A stretch of 46,085 bases of DNA from Candidatus Effluviviaceae Genus V sp. (GTDB lineage: Bacteria; Joyebacterota; Joyebacteria; Joyebacterales; Joyebacteraceae), in NCBI GenBank assembly GCA_014728125.1, contig WJMD01000115.1, positions 1-46,085 on the forward strand, read 5' to 3'. Under the pieces are notes generated by a model. That model ran no database searches and was not told the DNA's origin. It saw nothing but the letters and a program-made list of their open reading frames with translations. A program made the position numbers and the translations under genes. Positions 15,983 through 24,610 of the stretch are shown here, one piece after another (position 1 is the first letter of the stretch; the number at the start of each line of letters is the position of its first letter).

Positions 15983-16446
15983 GCAAGGTTCTCGAAGGCA
16001 ATGTGACCGGCGAGGGGCGCCGCTTCGGCATCGTCGTCTCGCGGTTCAACGAGTTCGTGTCGCTCCGCCTTCTCGAGGGCGCGATGGACTGCCTCAGACG
16101 CCACGGCGCCGCCGACGACGACATCACGATCGCGTGGGTCCCCGGCGCGTTCGACATCGCGCCGGTCGCCAAGAGAATGGGTGACTCGGGGAAGTACCAT
16201 GCAGTACTATGCTTAGGGGCCGTCATCCGCGGCGCCACGCCGCATTTCGACTACGTTGCGGCGGAGGCCGCCAAGGGCGTCGCCCAGGCCGGCATGACTG
16301 CGGACGTGCCCGTCGTCTTCGGGGTCATCACGTCCGACACGCTCGAGCAGGCGGTCGAGCGCGCGGGCTCCAAGGCCGGCAATCGCGGCTGGGACGCCGC
16401 GATGTCCGCGATGGAACTGGCCGATCTCGTCGCCAGACTCGACTAG
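15979..16446 (+). CDS. ribH: 6,7-dimethyl-8-ribityllumazine synthase
   Basis: RibH condenses the RibD-derived pyrimidine with DHBP to give lumazine, the substrate of RibE, usually as a 60-mer or pentamer. The 155-residue product has the family blocks [41 protein letters not shown] (with the catalytic His of the HFDYV region) and [16 protein letters not shown]. The ATG follows GGGAGAGG. A short 15-bp gap and a new ribosome-binding site separate it from nusB, a common neighbour. Confidence 0.97.
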   Translation: MSKVLEGNVTGEGRRFGIVVSRFNEFVSLRLLEGAMDCLRRHGAADDDITIAWVPGAFDIAPVAKRMGDSGKYHAVLCLGAVIRGATPHFDYVAAEAAKGVAQAGMTADVPVVFGVITSDTLEQAVERAGSKAGNRGWDAAMSAMELADLVARLD

Positions 16447-16461
16447 GTTCCGGAGGCGATC

Positions 16462-16938
16462 TTGGGCGTCCGACGCGAGGGCAGGGAACTCGCACTGAAG
16501 CTCCTGTACCGTGAGGAGGTCACGGGGCTCGTGGACGACGCGATCCCCGGGATCGAGGGCGTTCACGAGGAGGCCCGGGCCTTCGCTGAGGAGCTGACGG
16601 CCGGCGTGCGCACCGAACGCGGCAGCATCGACCGCGCGATCTCGGATGCCAGCGAGCACTGGGAGATCTCCCGCATGGGGGCCGTCGACCGGAGCATCCT
16701 CCGGATCGGCGTCTACGAACTCCTTTACAAACCCGACGTCCCTGTCGGAGCGATAATCAACGAGGCCGTCGACGGAGCGAGGAAGTACAGCTCGCAGGAG
16801 TGCGGGCGGTTCGTCAACGGTGTGCTCGACCGCATCGCGAGAGAGCGGAAGGACCACGGAGCGTCCGCGGCGCACGCGAGCGAGCCCGGCGCCGCCGGAG
16901 TCGATGAGCTGGGGGACGAGTGCGCTACGGGATCCTGA
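16462..16938 (+). CDS. nusB: Transcription antitermination factor NusB
   Basis: NusB binds boxA RNA with S10 (NusE) and supports rRNA antitermination. A TTG start is used, with GGAGG six bases upstream, giving GVRREGRELALKLLYREEV, the normal NusB N-terminus. The helical fold ends with the diagnostic DRSILRIGVYELLYKPDVP, INEAVDGARKYSSQECGRFVNGVLDRI. At 158 residues it carries an extra Ala/Glu/Gly-rich tail of about 20 residues that overlaps the next gene. The rib-nusB order is widespread. Confidence 0.94.
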   Translation: MGVRREGRELALKLLYREEVTGLVDDAIPGIEGVHEEARAFAEELTAGVRTERGSIDRAISDASEHWEISRMGAVDRSILRIGVYELLYKPDVPVGAIINEAVDGARKYSSQECGRFVNGVLDRIARERKDHGASAAHASEPGAAGVDELGDECATGS

Positions 16939-17645
16939 GCGACATCCACGGCAACATCGACGCCCTCGAGGCCGTCGTAGCGGCCCTCGAGGATGTTGCG
17001 GTGGACGGCTGGTTGTGTCTGGGTGACCTCGTCGGATACGGCGCCGAGCCGCGGGCGGTCGTAGACCGCGTTCGGGAGCTCGACACGCTCGTCGTCAGAG
17101 GTAACCACGACCACGCCGTCGGGGATCCCGCCCTCGACGCCTCGTTCAACGTGTGGGCCGCCAGGGCCATCGCGTGGACGCGGGAGCGGCTCGACGACGG
17201 CGCCTCGGACTACCTGTCCCGGCTTCCGTTGACCCACGTCCTCGACGACGTCCTGATGGTCCACGCGGCGCCGTCCGACCCGATCGGCTGGCCGTACATA
17301 CTCGATATGGCGACGGCAGACCGCGAACTGGACGAGTTCCAGCAGGCACTGTGCCTCTTCGGCCATACGCACGCCCCGCTCTCGTATTCCGACGCGAAGG
17401 GGGCGGGGACGGTGGAGGCGGGCACGGTCGCGCCGTACGGTGACGGCCTCCGGGCCATCGTCAACGTCGGCAGCGTCGGCCAGCCGAGGGACGGCGACCC
17501 CGCGGCGGCCGCCGGCGTCCTCGACACGACGGAGCACACGGTCAGCTTCATGAGGGTGGCGTACGACGTGGAACGCGCCGCCGGCAGGATCCGCGACGCA
17601 GGACTCCCGCCGCTTCTGGCGGACAGGCTCTTTCAAGGCAGATGA
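16920..17645 (+). CDS. Metallophosphoesterase of the YfcE/MJ0936 type
   Basis: This is a calcineurin-like dimetal phosphoesterase of 241 residues. The metal-binding blocks are in order: SDIHGN (about residue 7), GDLVGYG, GNHDH, VHAAPSDP and GHTHAP. A GTG start inside the nusB tail gives MRYGILSDIHGN with no spare sequence before the first strand. Such enzymes act on phosphodiesters or nucleotides in the cytoplasm; the substrate is unknown. It bridges the riboflavin genes and the glycan locus, overlapping both neighbours. Confidence 0.88.
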   Translation: MRYGILSDIHGNIDALEAVVAALEDVAVDGWLCLGDLVGYGAEPRAVVDRVRELDTLVVRGNHDHAVGDPALDASFNVWAARAIAWTRERLDDGASDYLSRLPLTHVLDDVLMVHAAPSDPIGWPYILDMATADRELDEFQQALCLFGHTHAPLSYSDAKGAGTVEAGTVAPYGDGLRAIVNVGSVGQPRDGDPAAAAGVLDTTEHTVSFMRVAYDVERAAGRIRDAGLPPLLADRLFQGR

Positions 17646-18574
17646 CGGAGGCCCTGTTGAGAGTCAGCATCGGCGTCATGGCCTACAACGAGGAGCGCAA
17701 TATCGACCGGCTCCTCCAGGCGCTCGTGGACCAGAGGCTCGTCGACGCGGAGATCGCGGAGATCTTCGTCGTCTCCAGCGGCTCGACCGACCGTACGGAC
17801 GAGATCGTCCGCCGCTGGGAGACCCGCGACGCACGGATCCGGCTGCTCCCCCAGGCGTCCCGGCAAGGGAAGGCCTCTGCCATCAACCTGTTTCTGGCGG
17901 AGGCGACCGGAGACGTTCTGGTGCTCGAGAGCGGCGACACCGTGCCGGCGCCCGACTGCGTCGAGCGCATGGTCGCGCCCTTCAACGACCCCGCGATCGG
18001 TATGACGGGCGGCCGTCCCGTCCCGGTCGACGACGAGAACACCTTCATGGGCTTCGTCGTGCACATGCTGTGGCGCCTCCACCACAAGCTCGCCCTGAAG
18101 CACCCGAAGCTCGGGGAGATGGTCGCATTCCGGAGCTTCGTCGCGTCGATTCCAGAGGACACGGCCGTCGACGAGGCGAGCATCGAGGCCATCGTCGCGC
18201 AGGAGGGCAAGCGGCTGGCGTACGTACCGGACGCCGTCGTCCGCAACAAGGGCGCCTCGAACGTGCGGGACTTCCTCAGACAGCGACGCAGGATCTACGC
18301 CGGGCACCTGTGGCTCGAGGCGAGTGAGTCGTACGAGGTCTCCACGAAGAACGTCGGAGGGATCCTCGACGTCCTCTTCGAGGACCTCGAGTGGCGGCCG
18401 CGGACCCTGCTCTACACTCTGGGCGGCGTGTTCCTCGAGTTCGTCGGGCGTCTCCTCGGTACGTACGACTACCATGTCCGGGGAAGGAACCCTTACACGT
18501 GGGCCGTCTCCGAGTCGACGAAGGACCTCGAGGAACTCGACGGCGCGCCGGCCGATCCCGAGGAACGGACATGA
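17642..18574 (+). CDS. Family 2 glycosyltransferase
   Basis: This is a GT-A fold glycosyltransferase and the first gene of the glycan locus. The N-terminal nucleotide-binding part reads VSIGVMAYNEERNIDRLLQAL and VVSSGSTDRTDEI. The usual DxD position reads ESGDT, a conservative variant. A hydrophobic stretch near the C-terminus (about residues 260-280) may touch the membrane. The ATG at 17642 overlaps the previous stop; an in-frame TTG at 17657 has a good GGAGG five bases upstream and begins right at the first strand, so the shorter protein (305 residues rather than 310) may be the real one. It overlaps the radical SAM gene by ATGA. Confidence 0.83.
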   Translation: MTEALLRVSIGVMAYNEERNIDRLLQALVDQRLVDAEIAEIFVVSSGSTDRTDEIVRRWETRDARIRLLPQASRQGKASAINLFLAEATGDVLVLESGDTVPAPDCVERMVAPFNDPAIGMTGGRPVPVDDENTFMGFVVHMLWRLHHKLALKHPKLGEMVAFRSFVASIPEDTAVDEASIEAIVAQEGKRLAYVPDAVVRNKGASNVRDFLRQRRRIYAGHLWLEASESYEVSTKNVGGILDVLFEDLEWRPRTLLYTLGGVFLEFVGRLLGTYDYHVRGRNPYTWAVSESTKDLEELDGAPADPEERT

Positions 18575-19680
18575 TCGGGGTCGTCTCACGCATACCGCTG
18601 TACTGGTGCATGCGGGCGTTCGGCCGCCCCCGCATGCTGCCGCTCAACCTGACCGTCAGCGTCACCTACCGCTGCAACTCCCGATGCAGGACGTGCAACG
18701 TCTACAACAAACGGGCCGAGGAGTTCACGGCGTCCGAGTTCGACCGCGTCTTCGCGTCGTTCGGGACGACGCCGTACTGGTTCACGATGAGCGGGGGAGA
18801 GCCGTTCCTTCGCGACGACCTTCCGGAGATCTGCCGGAGCGCGCACGACCGGACGAGGCCGGGGATCATCAACATCCCCACCAACGGCATTCTCCATGAC
18901 CGCATCCCGGGAATGGTCCGGGAGATCTGCCACGGCGCGCCGGACACGCAGGTCATCGTCAACCTCTCGCTCGACGACATCGGGGAGCGTCACGACGCAA
19001 TCCGGGGCGTCCCCGGGAACTTCGAGAAGGCCGTGCGAACCTACGAGGGGCTCCGCGGGCTCGGCGCCCGGAACCTGGCCATCGGCGTCCACAGCGTCAT
19101 CTCGGTGCACAACGTCGACCGCATACCCGAGATCTACGAGACGATCCACAGAGAGCTGGCCCCCGACTCGTTCATCACCGAGATCGCCGAGGAGCGCGTG
19201 GAGCTCGACACTGTCGGCGCGGGGGTGACGCCGTCGCCGGAGCAGTACGGCCGCGCCGTCGACTACCTGATCGAACGGATCAGGGCGGAGCGTCACGCAG
19301 GCATCGCCCGGGTCACACAGGCGTTCCGCGTCCGATACTACGAGATGGTCAAGCGCTACCTCGCGTCACATCGCCAGATCATCCCGTGCTACGCCGGCGT
19401 CGCCTCGGCGCAGATCGCCCCCGACGGCGACGTCTGGTTCTGCTGTATCGAGGCGGCCTCCGTCGGGAACCTCCGGGAGGCCGGCTACGACTTCCCGACC
19501 GTCTGGTTCAGCCCGGAGGCACGCCGTCTCCGGGGCCACGTGCGCCGCGGGGAGTGCGCCTGTCCGCTCGCGAACGCGGGCTACACGAACATGCTCATGC
19601 ACCTCCCGACGCTTTCGGGCGCGGCCTTCGACCTGGCGACGGGCGGAAGCGCGTCCAGGGACGAGGGAGGTGAGGCGTGA
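18571..19680 (+). CDS. Radical SAM protein with SPASM-like C-terminus
   Basis: This radical S-adenosylmethionine enzyme has 369 residues. The 4Fe-4S/SAM motif is C35-x3-C39-x2-C42 in VTYRCNSRCRTCNVYNK, followed by SGGEPFLRDDL (SAM-binding GGE) and NIPTNGI. The C-terminal third resembles SPASM/twitch domains: IPCYAGV, IAPDGDVWFCC, VGNLRE and GECACPLANAGYTNML, giving several Cys for auxiliary clusters. Such proteins modify peptides, lipids or sugars; the substrate here is unknown. It lies between a GT2 and a DUF362 Fe-S protein, overlapping both, so a glycan- or lipid-linked substrate is plausible. Confidence 0.88.
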   Translation: MIGVVSRIPLYWCMRAFGRPRMLPLNLTVSVTYRCNSRCRTCNVYNKRAEEFTASEFDRVFASFGTTPYWFTMSGGEPFLRDDLPEICRSAHDRTRPGIINIPTNGILHDRIPGMVREICHGAPDTQVIVNLSLDDIGERHDAIRGVPGNFEKAVRTYEGLRGLGARNLAIGVHSVISVHNVDRIPEIYETIHRELAPDSFITEIAEERVELDTVGAGVTPSPEQYGRAVDYLIERIRAERHAGIARVTQAFRVRYYEMVKRYLASHRQIIPCYAGVASAQIAPDGDVWFCCIEAASVGNLREAGYDFPTVWFSPEARRLRGHVRRGECACPLANAGYTNMLMHLPTLSGAAFDLATGGSASRDEGGEA

Positions 19681-20816
19681 GCGTCTTCGTCGAGTCCGCC
19701 GGAGCCTATCGCGTACCCGAGATCGCGGACTTCGTCCGGCGCGCCCTGCTCGAGCTCGAACTCGACCTGGACGGACGACGGTCGGCGCTCCTCAAGCCGA
19801 ACCTCGTCATCGCCGCGAAGCCGTCGACCGCCATCGTGACCCACCCTGCCGTCACGGAGGCCGTCGTCCTTGTGCTCCGGGAGCACGGCATCGATCGGAT
19901 CACGATCGCCGACGGCCCGGGAGTCGGGCTCGACGTTCCCGAGGTCTTCCGCGTCACCGGCTACGATGCGCTCGCCGAGCGTCTGGGCGTCGAGCTCGTC
20001 TCGTTCAACGATGCGGAGCGTCGGGACAGGGAGTGGAAGTACGGAACCATAGGGGTGCCCGTCGTCCTCGAGGATGCCGACCTCTACGTCAACCTCCCGA
20101 AGATGAAGACGCACGGCTATACGCGCGTGACGCTCTCCGTGAAGAACCACAAGGGGATGCTCTCCGAGGCCGCCAAGAAGCAGGACCACCAGCTGGGACT
20201 CCACGACCCGCTGGCGCAGCACGCGGGCATCGTCCCGCCGCACCTGATCATCGTCGACGGTATCGTCGGGCTCGAGGGCGACGGACCGCTGAACGGTCGC
20301 CCCAAGCGGTCGCGCATGCTGGCGGCCGGGACCAACATGCTCGAGGTCGACGCGGCCTGTGCGCGCCTCATGGGCTTCGACCCGGAGAAGATCCGTCACC
20401 TGACGTTCGCGGCCGACGAGGGACTGGGCTCGCTCTCGCCGACGGTCATCGGCGACGCGACGCCGGTCGCCTTCGAGCCGGCGAACGAGCAGTACGGCCG
20501 AGTGATGAACATCTACTCCTGGCGGGACTGCACCGCCTGCTCGATGTGCATCGACTCCTTCAGCGCCGCGGTCAAGCTGGCGGTACACGAGCCGAAATAC
20601 TGGTTCACCCTCGTGCCGAAGCTCCTCTACTGGGGCTTCTTCGGGAAGCTTCACATCATCCAGGGACGGAAGGCGTCGATCCCTCCGGAACGCGGACGGG
20701 TCGTCTGCCTGGGCCGCTGCACGAAGGGCCTTGCCGAGAAGGAGGCCCTTGTGCACATTCCGGGCTGCCCGCCGTCGGCCCGCGACGTCGCCGAGACACT
20801 GAGGAAGGAGCTGTAG
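19677..20816 (+). CDS. DUF362-family iron-sulfur protein
   Basis: This is a 379-residue DUF362 protein (GTG start, GTGA overlap with the radical SAM stop). The domain shows SALLKPNLVI near residue 40, DGPGVG, LPKMKTHGYTRVTLSVKNHKG and DGIVGLEGDGP. A Cys cluster C285-x2-C288-x2-C291 follows; the fourth ferredoxin-type Cys is not at the normal place but CLGRC and PGCPPS downstream could complete clusters. DUF362 members are poorly characterised and are often next to redox or radical enzymes; here it could supply electrons to the radical SAM protein. That partnership is inferred from gene order. Confidence 0.83.
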   Translation: MSVFVESAGAYRVPEIADFVRRALLELELDLDGRRSALLKPNLVIAAKPSTAIVTHPAVTEAVVLVLREHGIDRITIADGPGVGLDVPEVFRVTGYDALAERLGVELVSFNDAERRDREWKYGTIGVPVVLEDADLYVNLPKMKTHGYTRVTLSVKNHKGMLSEAAKKQDHQLGLHDPLAQHAGIVPPHLIIVDGIVGLEGDGPLNGRPKRSRMLAAGTNMLEVDAACARLMGFDPEKIRHLTFAADEGLGSLSPTVIGDATPVAFEPANEQYGRVMNIYSWRDCTACSMCIDSFSAAVKLAVHEPKYWFTLVPKLLYWGFFGKLHIIQGRKASIPPERGRVVCLGRCTKGLAEKEALVHIPGCPPSARDVAETLRKEL

Positions 20817-20824
20817 GAGAGGTC

Positions 20825-21673
20825 ATGCCGGCAGTCGAGAAGGACACGGGACTCGGAACCACCTACGAACGCATCGCGCTGGCGCGTCTGGTCGAGAGAC
20901 TGGCCGCGGATCTCGACGTCTCATCCGTGCTCGAGGGCCCAGCCGACGGGATCACCGGTATCAGGGGCCTGAACAGCGTGCCGTTCGCTCAGGGCGGCGC
21001 CGACGTTGAGGTCGTGCTCTCCGACCCGGACGAGGTGGCGCTCGCCAGGAGGGCGTGGCGCAACCTCCGCCTCTCGGACCGCGTCACGCTGCGCACCTCC
21101 CGCGACTTTCGTCTGGAACGCGAGGGCGCGCGGTTCGACCTCGTCTGGAACTTCAACGCGCTGCCCCAGGCGCCCGAGCCTGAGGCGCTCATCGGCGACA
21201 TGTGCGAGGCATCGAAGCGCTACGTGCTCATCTTTGTGTCGAATACGCTCAACTACGGCTTCCCCGTCCACAGGCTGCACCATCGCGCCGCGTCGGAGGC
21301 GTGGTCCCACGGGAACATCGAGATGATGAACGTGGGGAGGATCTCGAGGATGCTCCAGGAGCGCGGCTGCCGGGTCGTACGGAAGCTCCTGGTCGACGTC
21401 CCGTGGTGGCCCGACATCGACTCGCCGATCGAGGAGGTGGCGGCCACGTTCCTGCCGTTCCTCAAGCGCTTCGTCTCGGGGTCGAAGCGCCTCGAGCGCT
21501 ACACGTGGACGGCGGACGACCTCCCGTACTTCGACGGCCCGAAGCGAGACGACCTCGTGCGCGACCTGGAGCGCCACTTCTTCATCGAGCGCCGGACCAG
21601 GTCGCCGCTCCGCATCCTCTTCGCGCATCACCGGGGCGTCCTGGCCGAGAAGGAGCGGGCACATGCGGCGTAG
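20825..21673 (+). CDS. Methyltransferase-like protein
   Basis: This encodes 282 residues after a GGAGAGG site. The first 130 residues resemble a class I SAM methyltransferase Rossmann fold: a strand (VSSVLEGP), an acidic strand (VEVVLSDPDEVALARR), then FDLVWNFNALPQ in the post-IV position and a long helical end. Motif I lacks a clear GxGxG, so SAM binding is not certain. The C-terminal half has conserved-looking HRLHHRAASEAWSHGNIEMM and PWWPDID. It overlaps the next membrane protein by 11 bases. It may methylate a glycan or lipid, or be a non-catalytic relative. Confidence 0.6.
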   Translation: MPAVEKDTGLGTTYERIALARLVERLAADLDVSSVLEGPADGITGIRGLNSVPFAQGGADVEVVLSDPDEVALARRAWRNLRLSDRVTLRTSRDFRLEREGARFDLVWNFNALPQAPEPEALIGDMCEASKRYVLIFVSNTLNYGFPVHRLHHRAASEAWSHGNIEMMNVGRISRMLQERGCRVVRKLLVDVPWWPDIDSPIEEVAATFLPFLKRFVSGSKRLERYTWTADDLPYFDGPKRDDLVRDLERHFFIERRTRSPLRILFAHHRGVLAEKERAHAA

Positions 21674-22691
21674 CATCAGGATCATCCTCGCGCTCGGTGC
21701 GGGGGCGGCGCTTCTCGCGCTCGCGTTGCACGGGATCGATGTCTCGGAGATCACGGAGAACATCGGCCGCGCCGACTGGAGGTACCTGGCGCTCGGCGGC
21801 CTGCTCTACGTCGTCGCCTATCTCGTGCGAAGCGTCCGCTGGCGGCTGATCCTGATGCCGGTGACCCGCGTCAGCGTCCGCGACAGTTTCTTCATGCTGA
21901 TGGCGGGCTACTTCCTGAACTATGTCATCCCCATCAGGGCCGGGGAGATCGCCAAGTCGTTCTTCCTCAAGCGTCTGAAGGGCATCCCGATCGCCACGAG
22001 CCTCCCGACCGTCTACGTGGACAAGGTCTTCGAACTCGTCTCGATCATCTTCGTCGTCGTGGCCGTGCCCGTGCTCTCGATCCGCGTCGAGGGCCCGTTG
22101 GCCGTCCTCATCTACTCCGTTCTCGCCATCTTCCTGGCCGCGGTCGGCATTCTCATTCTCGCGTTCCGGAGGGGAGAGGCGGCGACGAAGCTCCTGTGCG
22201 GGCTCTTCTCGTGGCTCCCGAGCGGTCCGAGAGCCAGGCTGACGCAGTGGATCTCGCTCTTCGTCGACGGAATGGGCATCGCCAGGGAGAACGTCAGGAC
22301 CGTCGTTCCCCTGATCGGCCTGACGGTGGCCGCCGTTCTGATCGACGCGTCCTACTTCCTCATGATGTTCAGGGCCTTCGCGATCGATGTGCCGTACGTA
22401 TCCGTGCTCTTCGGCTATACGCTGCTGACACTGTCCTACATCCTCCCCACGCCGCCGGCGCAGATCGGCTACAACGAGTTCGTGATCCGCCTCATCTTCG
22501 CCGGGGGCATAGGCGTCGCATCGATCCCGAAGGCCGAGGTCATGGCCGTCATCATCGTGGCCCACGCCCTGACAGGCCTCATCATCACGGGGGTGGGCGT
22601 CGGCTCGTTCGCCGCGATGGGCATCAAGGTCTCCGAGAGTTTCCGGGCGACGGGCCCGGCGTCGGACGCCTGCGAGACGGTCGGAGAATGA
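21663..22691 (+). CDS. Flippase-like integral membrane protein (AglD/LPG-synthase TM family)
   Basis: This is a 342-residue protein with about eight membrane segments of the lysylphosphatidylglycerol-synthase transmembrane/AglD (UPF0104) superfamily. Family blocks include VRSVRWRLIL near residue 58, FFMLMAGYFLNYVIPIRAGE (the hallmark N-x2-[IL]P-x-R-x-GE) and LPTVYVDKVFELVS, with LSYILPTPPAQIGYNEF in the second half. Members have been proposed to flip or ligate isoprenoid-linked sugars. It follows the methyltransferase-like gene and precedes the epimerase. Confidence 0.85.
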   Translation: MRRSIRIILALGAGAALLALALHGIDVSEITENIGRADWRYLALGGLLYVVAYLVRSVRWRLILMPVTRVSVRDSFFMLMAGYFLNYVIPIRAGEIAKSFFLKRLKGIPIATSLPTVYVDKVFELVSIIFVVVAVPVLSIRVEGPLAVLIYSVLAIFLAAVGILILAFRRGEAATKLLCGLFSWLPSGPRARLTQWISLFVDGMGIARENVRTVVPLIGLTVAAVLIDASYFLMMFRAFAIDVPYVSVLFGYTLLTLSYILPTPPAQIGYNEFVIRLIFAGGIGVASIPKAEVMAVIIVAHALTGLIITGVGVGSFAAMGIKVSESFRATGPASDACETVGE

Positions 22692-22701
22692 AGGGAACCC
22701 C

Positions 22702-23658
22702 ATGAACATCGTCCTGGTAACCGGAGCGGCCGGGTTCATCGGCTCACACGTCGCCCGGAAGCTCATCGAGAGCGGGACACATGTCCGCGCGGTCGACGCC
22801 TTCACGAACTACTACGGCAGAGCGCAGAAGGAATCGAATGTGGCCGACCTCCGGGGTCGGGACGGGTTCGAGCTCATTGAGGCCGATCTGTCCTCCGCCG
22901 ACCCGGCTCCGCTTCTCGACGGCGTCGACGCCGTCTGTCATCTGGCGGCGCAGGCGGGCGTCCGCGACAGCTGGGGCGCCGACTTCGACACCTACATCGA
23001 CTGCAACATCCGTTCGACCCAGCGTCTCCTCGAGGCGGCGAGGGACCTCGACCTCTCGAGGTTCGTCTACGCCTCCTCCTCGTCGGTCTACGGGGAGACC
23101 GAGGACCTGCCGATGCGGGAAGACGGCCGGACGTGCCCCGTGTCGCCCTACGGCGTCACGAAGCTGGCCGCGGAGCACCTCGCGGTCCTCTATCACAGGA
23201 GCTACGGCGTCCCGACCGTTTCGCTCCGGTACTTCACCGTGTACGGCCCCGGGCAAAGGCCGGACATGGCTTTTCACAGGTTCATCAGGGCGGCCCTTGC
23301 AGATGAGCCGATCACGATTTACGGTGACGGAGAACAGACCCGGGACTTCACGTACGTCGACGACATCGTCGCGGGAACGGTGGCGGCCCTCACGGACGGT
23401 CCCCCGGGGACGGTCTTCAACCTCGGCGGCGGCAGCCGCGTCTCGCTCAACAGGGCGGTCGAGAGCATCGAGAACGCGCTCGGGACGACGATCCGGCGCG
23501 AGTACACGGAGAAGGCCAGGGGAGACGTGACCGACACGCTCGCCGCGAACGACCGGGCGAGACACGACCTGGGCTTCGCGCCCGGGGTGACTCTCGACGA
23601 CGGCATCCGCGCTCAGTGCGCGTGGATGCGCTCGCTCGTGGCCTCCGACCAGGCCTGA
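22702..23658 (+). CDS. NAD-dependent sugar epimerase (GalE/WbpP-like)
   Basis: This is an extended short-chain dehydrogenase of 318 residues acting on a nucleotide sugar. It has the NAD motif TGAAGFIGSH at about 7-16, SSSSVYGE for the active-site Ser/Thr, and the catalytic Y150-x3-K154 in SPYGVTKLAAEHL. RYFTVYGPGQRPDMA and FTYVDDIV are the substrate-binding blocks typical of UDP-glucuronate or UDP-GlcNAc 4-epimerases. The exact sugar is undetermined. An 11-bp gap with its own ribosome-binding site separates it from the flippase-like gene. Confidence 0.9.
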   Translation: MNIVLVTGAAGFIGSHVARKLIESGTHVRAVDAFTNYYGRAQKESNVADLRGRDGFELIEADLSSADPAPLLDGVDAVCHLAAQAGVRDSWGADFDTYIDCNIRSTQRLLEAARDLDLSRFVYASSSSVYGETEDLPMREDGRTCPVSPYGVTKLAAEHLAVLYHRSYGVPTVSLRYFTVYGPGQRPDMAFHRFIRAALADEPITIYGDGEQTRDFTYVDDIVAGTVAALTDGPPGTVFNLGGGSRVSLNRAVESIENALGTTIRREYTEKARGDVTDTLAANDRARHDLGFAPGVTLDDGIRAQCAWMRSLVASDQA

Positions 23659-23671
23659 GGAGAAGGGGCAG

Positions 23672-24610
23672 ATGAAACTGACGCTTGTGATACCCCTGTA
23701 CAATGAGGAGGAGAGTCTCACCGAGCTCTACGACCGGATCGACGCGGCGCTCGAGCCGACCGACATGGAATGGGATGTTCTCTTCGTCAACGACGGCAGC
23801 ACCGACGGCTCGATGGAGGTCCTGCGCAGTCTCAACGCGGCGAACGGGAACATCACGGTGCTCTCCTTCGGACGGAACCTCGGAAAATCGGCGGCGCTGG
23901 CGGTCGGCTTCCGGGAAGCCACGGGCGACGTCGTCGTCACCATGGACGCCGACCTGCAGGACGACCCCGCCGAGATCCCGAAGATGGTCGCGCTCCTCGA
24001 AGACGGCTACGATCTCGTCAGCGGCTGGAAGAAGGAGCGGCACGACCCGCTGTCCAAGCGGCTGCCCTCGAAGATCTTCAACGGCGTGACGTCCGTGGTC
24101 TCGGGTCTTCGTCTCCATGACATGAACTGCGGACTCAAGGCCTACCGCCGCGACGTCGTCAAGACGATCCGCGTCTACGGAGAGCTCCACCGCTACACGC
24201 CCGTCCTCGCACACTGGGCGGGCTTCCGGGTGACGGAGACGCCGGTCAGACACCACGCGAGGGAGCACGGCGTCTCGAAGTACGGGCTCGAGCGCTTCAT
24301 GCGCGGGTTCTTCGACCTCCTGACGGTGCTCTTCCTTCACCGCTACGTGACGCGCCCCCTGCACCTCTTCGGGATGGTCGGTTCGGCGCTGTTCATTGTC
24401 GGCTTCCTGATCGGCGCCTATCTGACCGTGCTCAAGATCATGGGCGAGGCCATCGGTCGCAGGCCGCTCCTGACGCTGGGCATCCTCCTGATGGTGGTCG
24501 GCGTCCAGTTCGTCTCGCTGGGGCTTCTGGGTGAGATGATGGCGCACGTTCGGGGAGGGGATGCGGACTACCCCGTCCGCGAGCGGCTCGACCCGAAGGA
24601 GGTTGCATGA
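23672..24610 (+). CDS. Polyprenyl-phosphate glycosyltransferase, GtrB/DPM-like with two TM segments
   Basis: This family 2 enzyme likely moves a sugar from a nucleotide to polyprenyl phosphate. The 312-residue product shows VIPLYNEEESLTELY, FVNDGSTDGS, the DADLQDDPAEIP metal site and MNCGLKAYRRDVV. Two C-terminal membrane hairpin segments (about 230-255 and 265-290) follow RPLHLFG, as in GtrB, ArnC and related enzymes. The lipid-phosphate sugar it makes would serve a GT-C enzyme outside. It overlaps the next GT4 gene by ATGA. Confidence 0.9.
   Translation: MKLTLVIPLYNEEESLTELYDRIDAALEPTDMEWDVLFVNDGSTDGSMEVLRSLNAANGNITVLSFGRNLGKSAALAVGFREATGDVVVTMDADLQDDPAEIPKMVALLEDGYDLVSGWKKERHDPLSKRLPSKIFNGVTSVVSGLRLHDMNCGLKAYRRDVVKTIRVYGELHRYTPVLAHWAGFRVTETPVRHHAREHGVSKYGLERFMRGFFDLLTVLFLHRYVTRPLHLFGMVGSALFIVGFLIGAYLTVLKIMGEAIGRRPLLTLGILLMVVGVQFVSLGLLGEMMAHVRGGDADYPVRERLDPKEVA

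Noticed and set aside
19670-20824. Long N-terminal extension of the methyltransferase-like frame
   Set aside because: The extension is an Arg/Gly-rich frame overlapping the whole DUF362 gene. The ATG at 20825 with GGAGAGG is the reasonable start.
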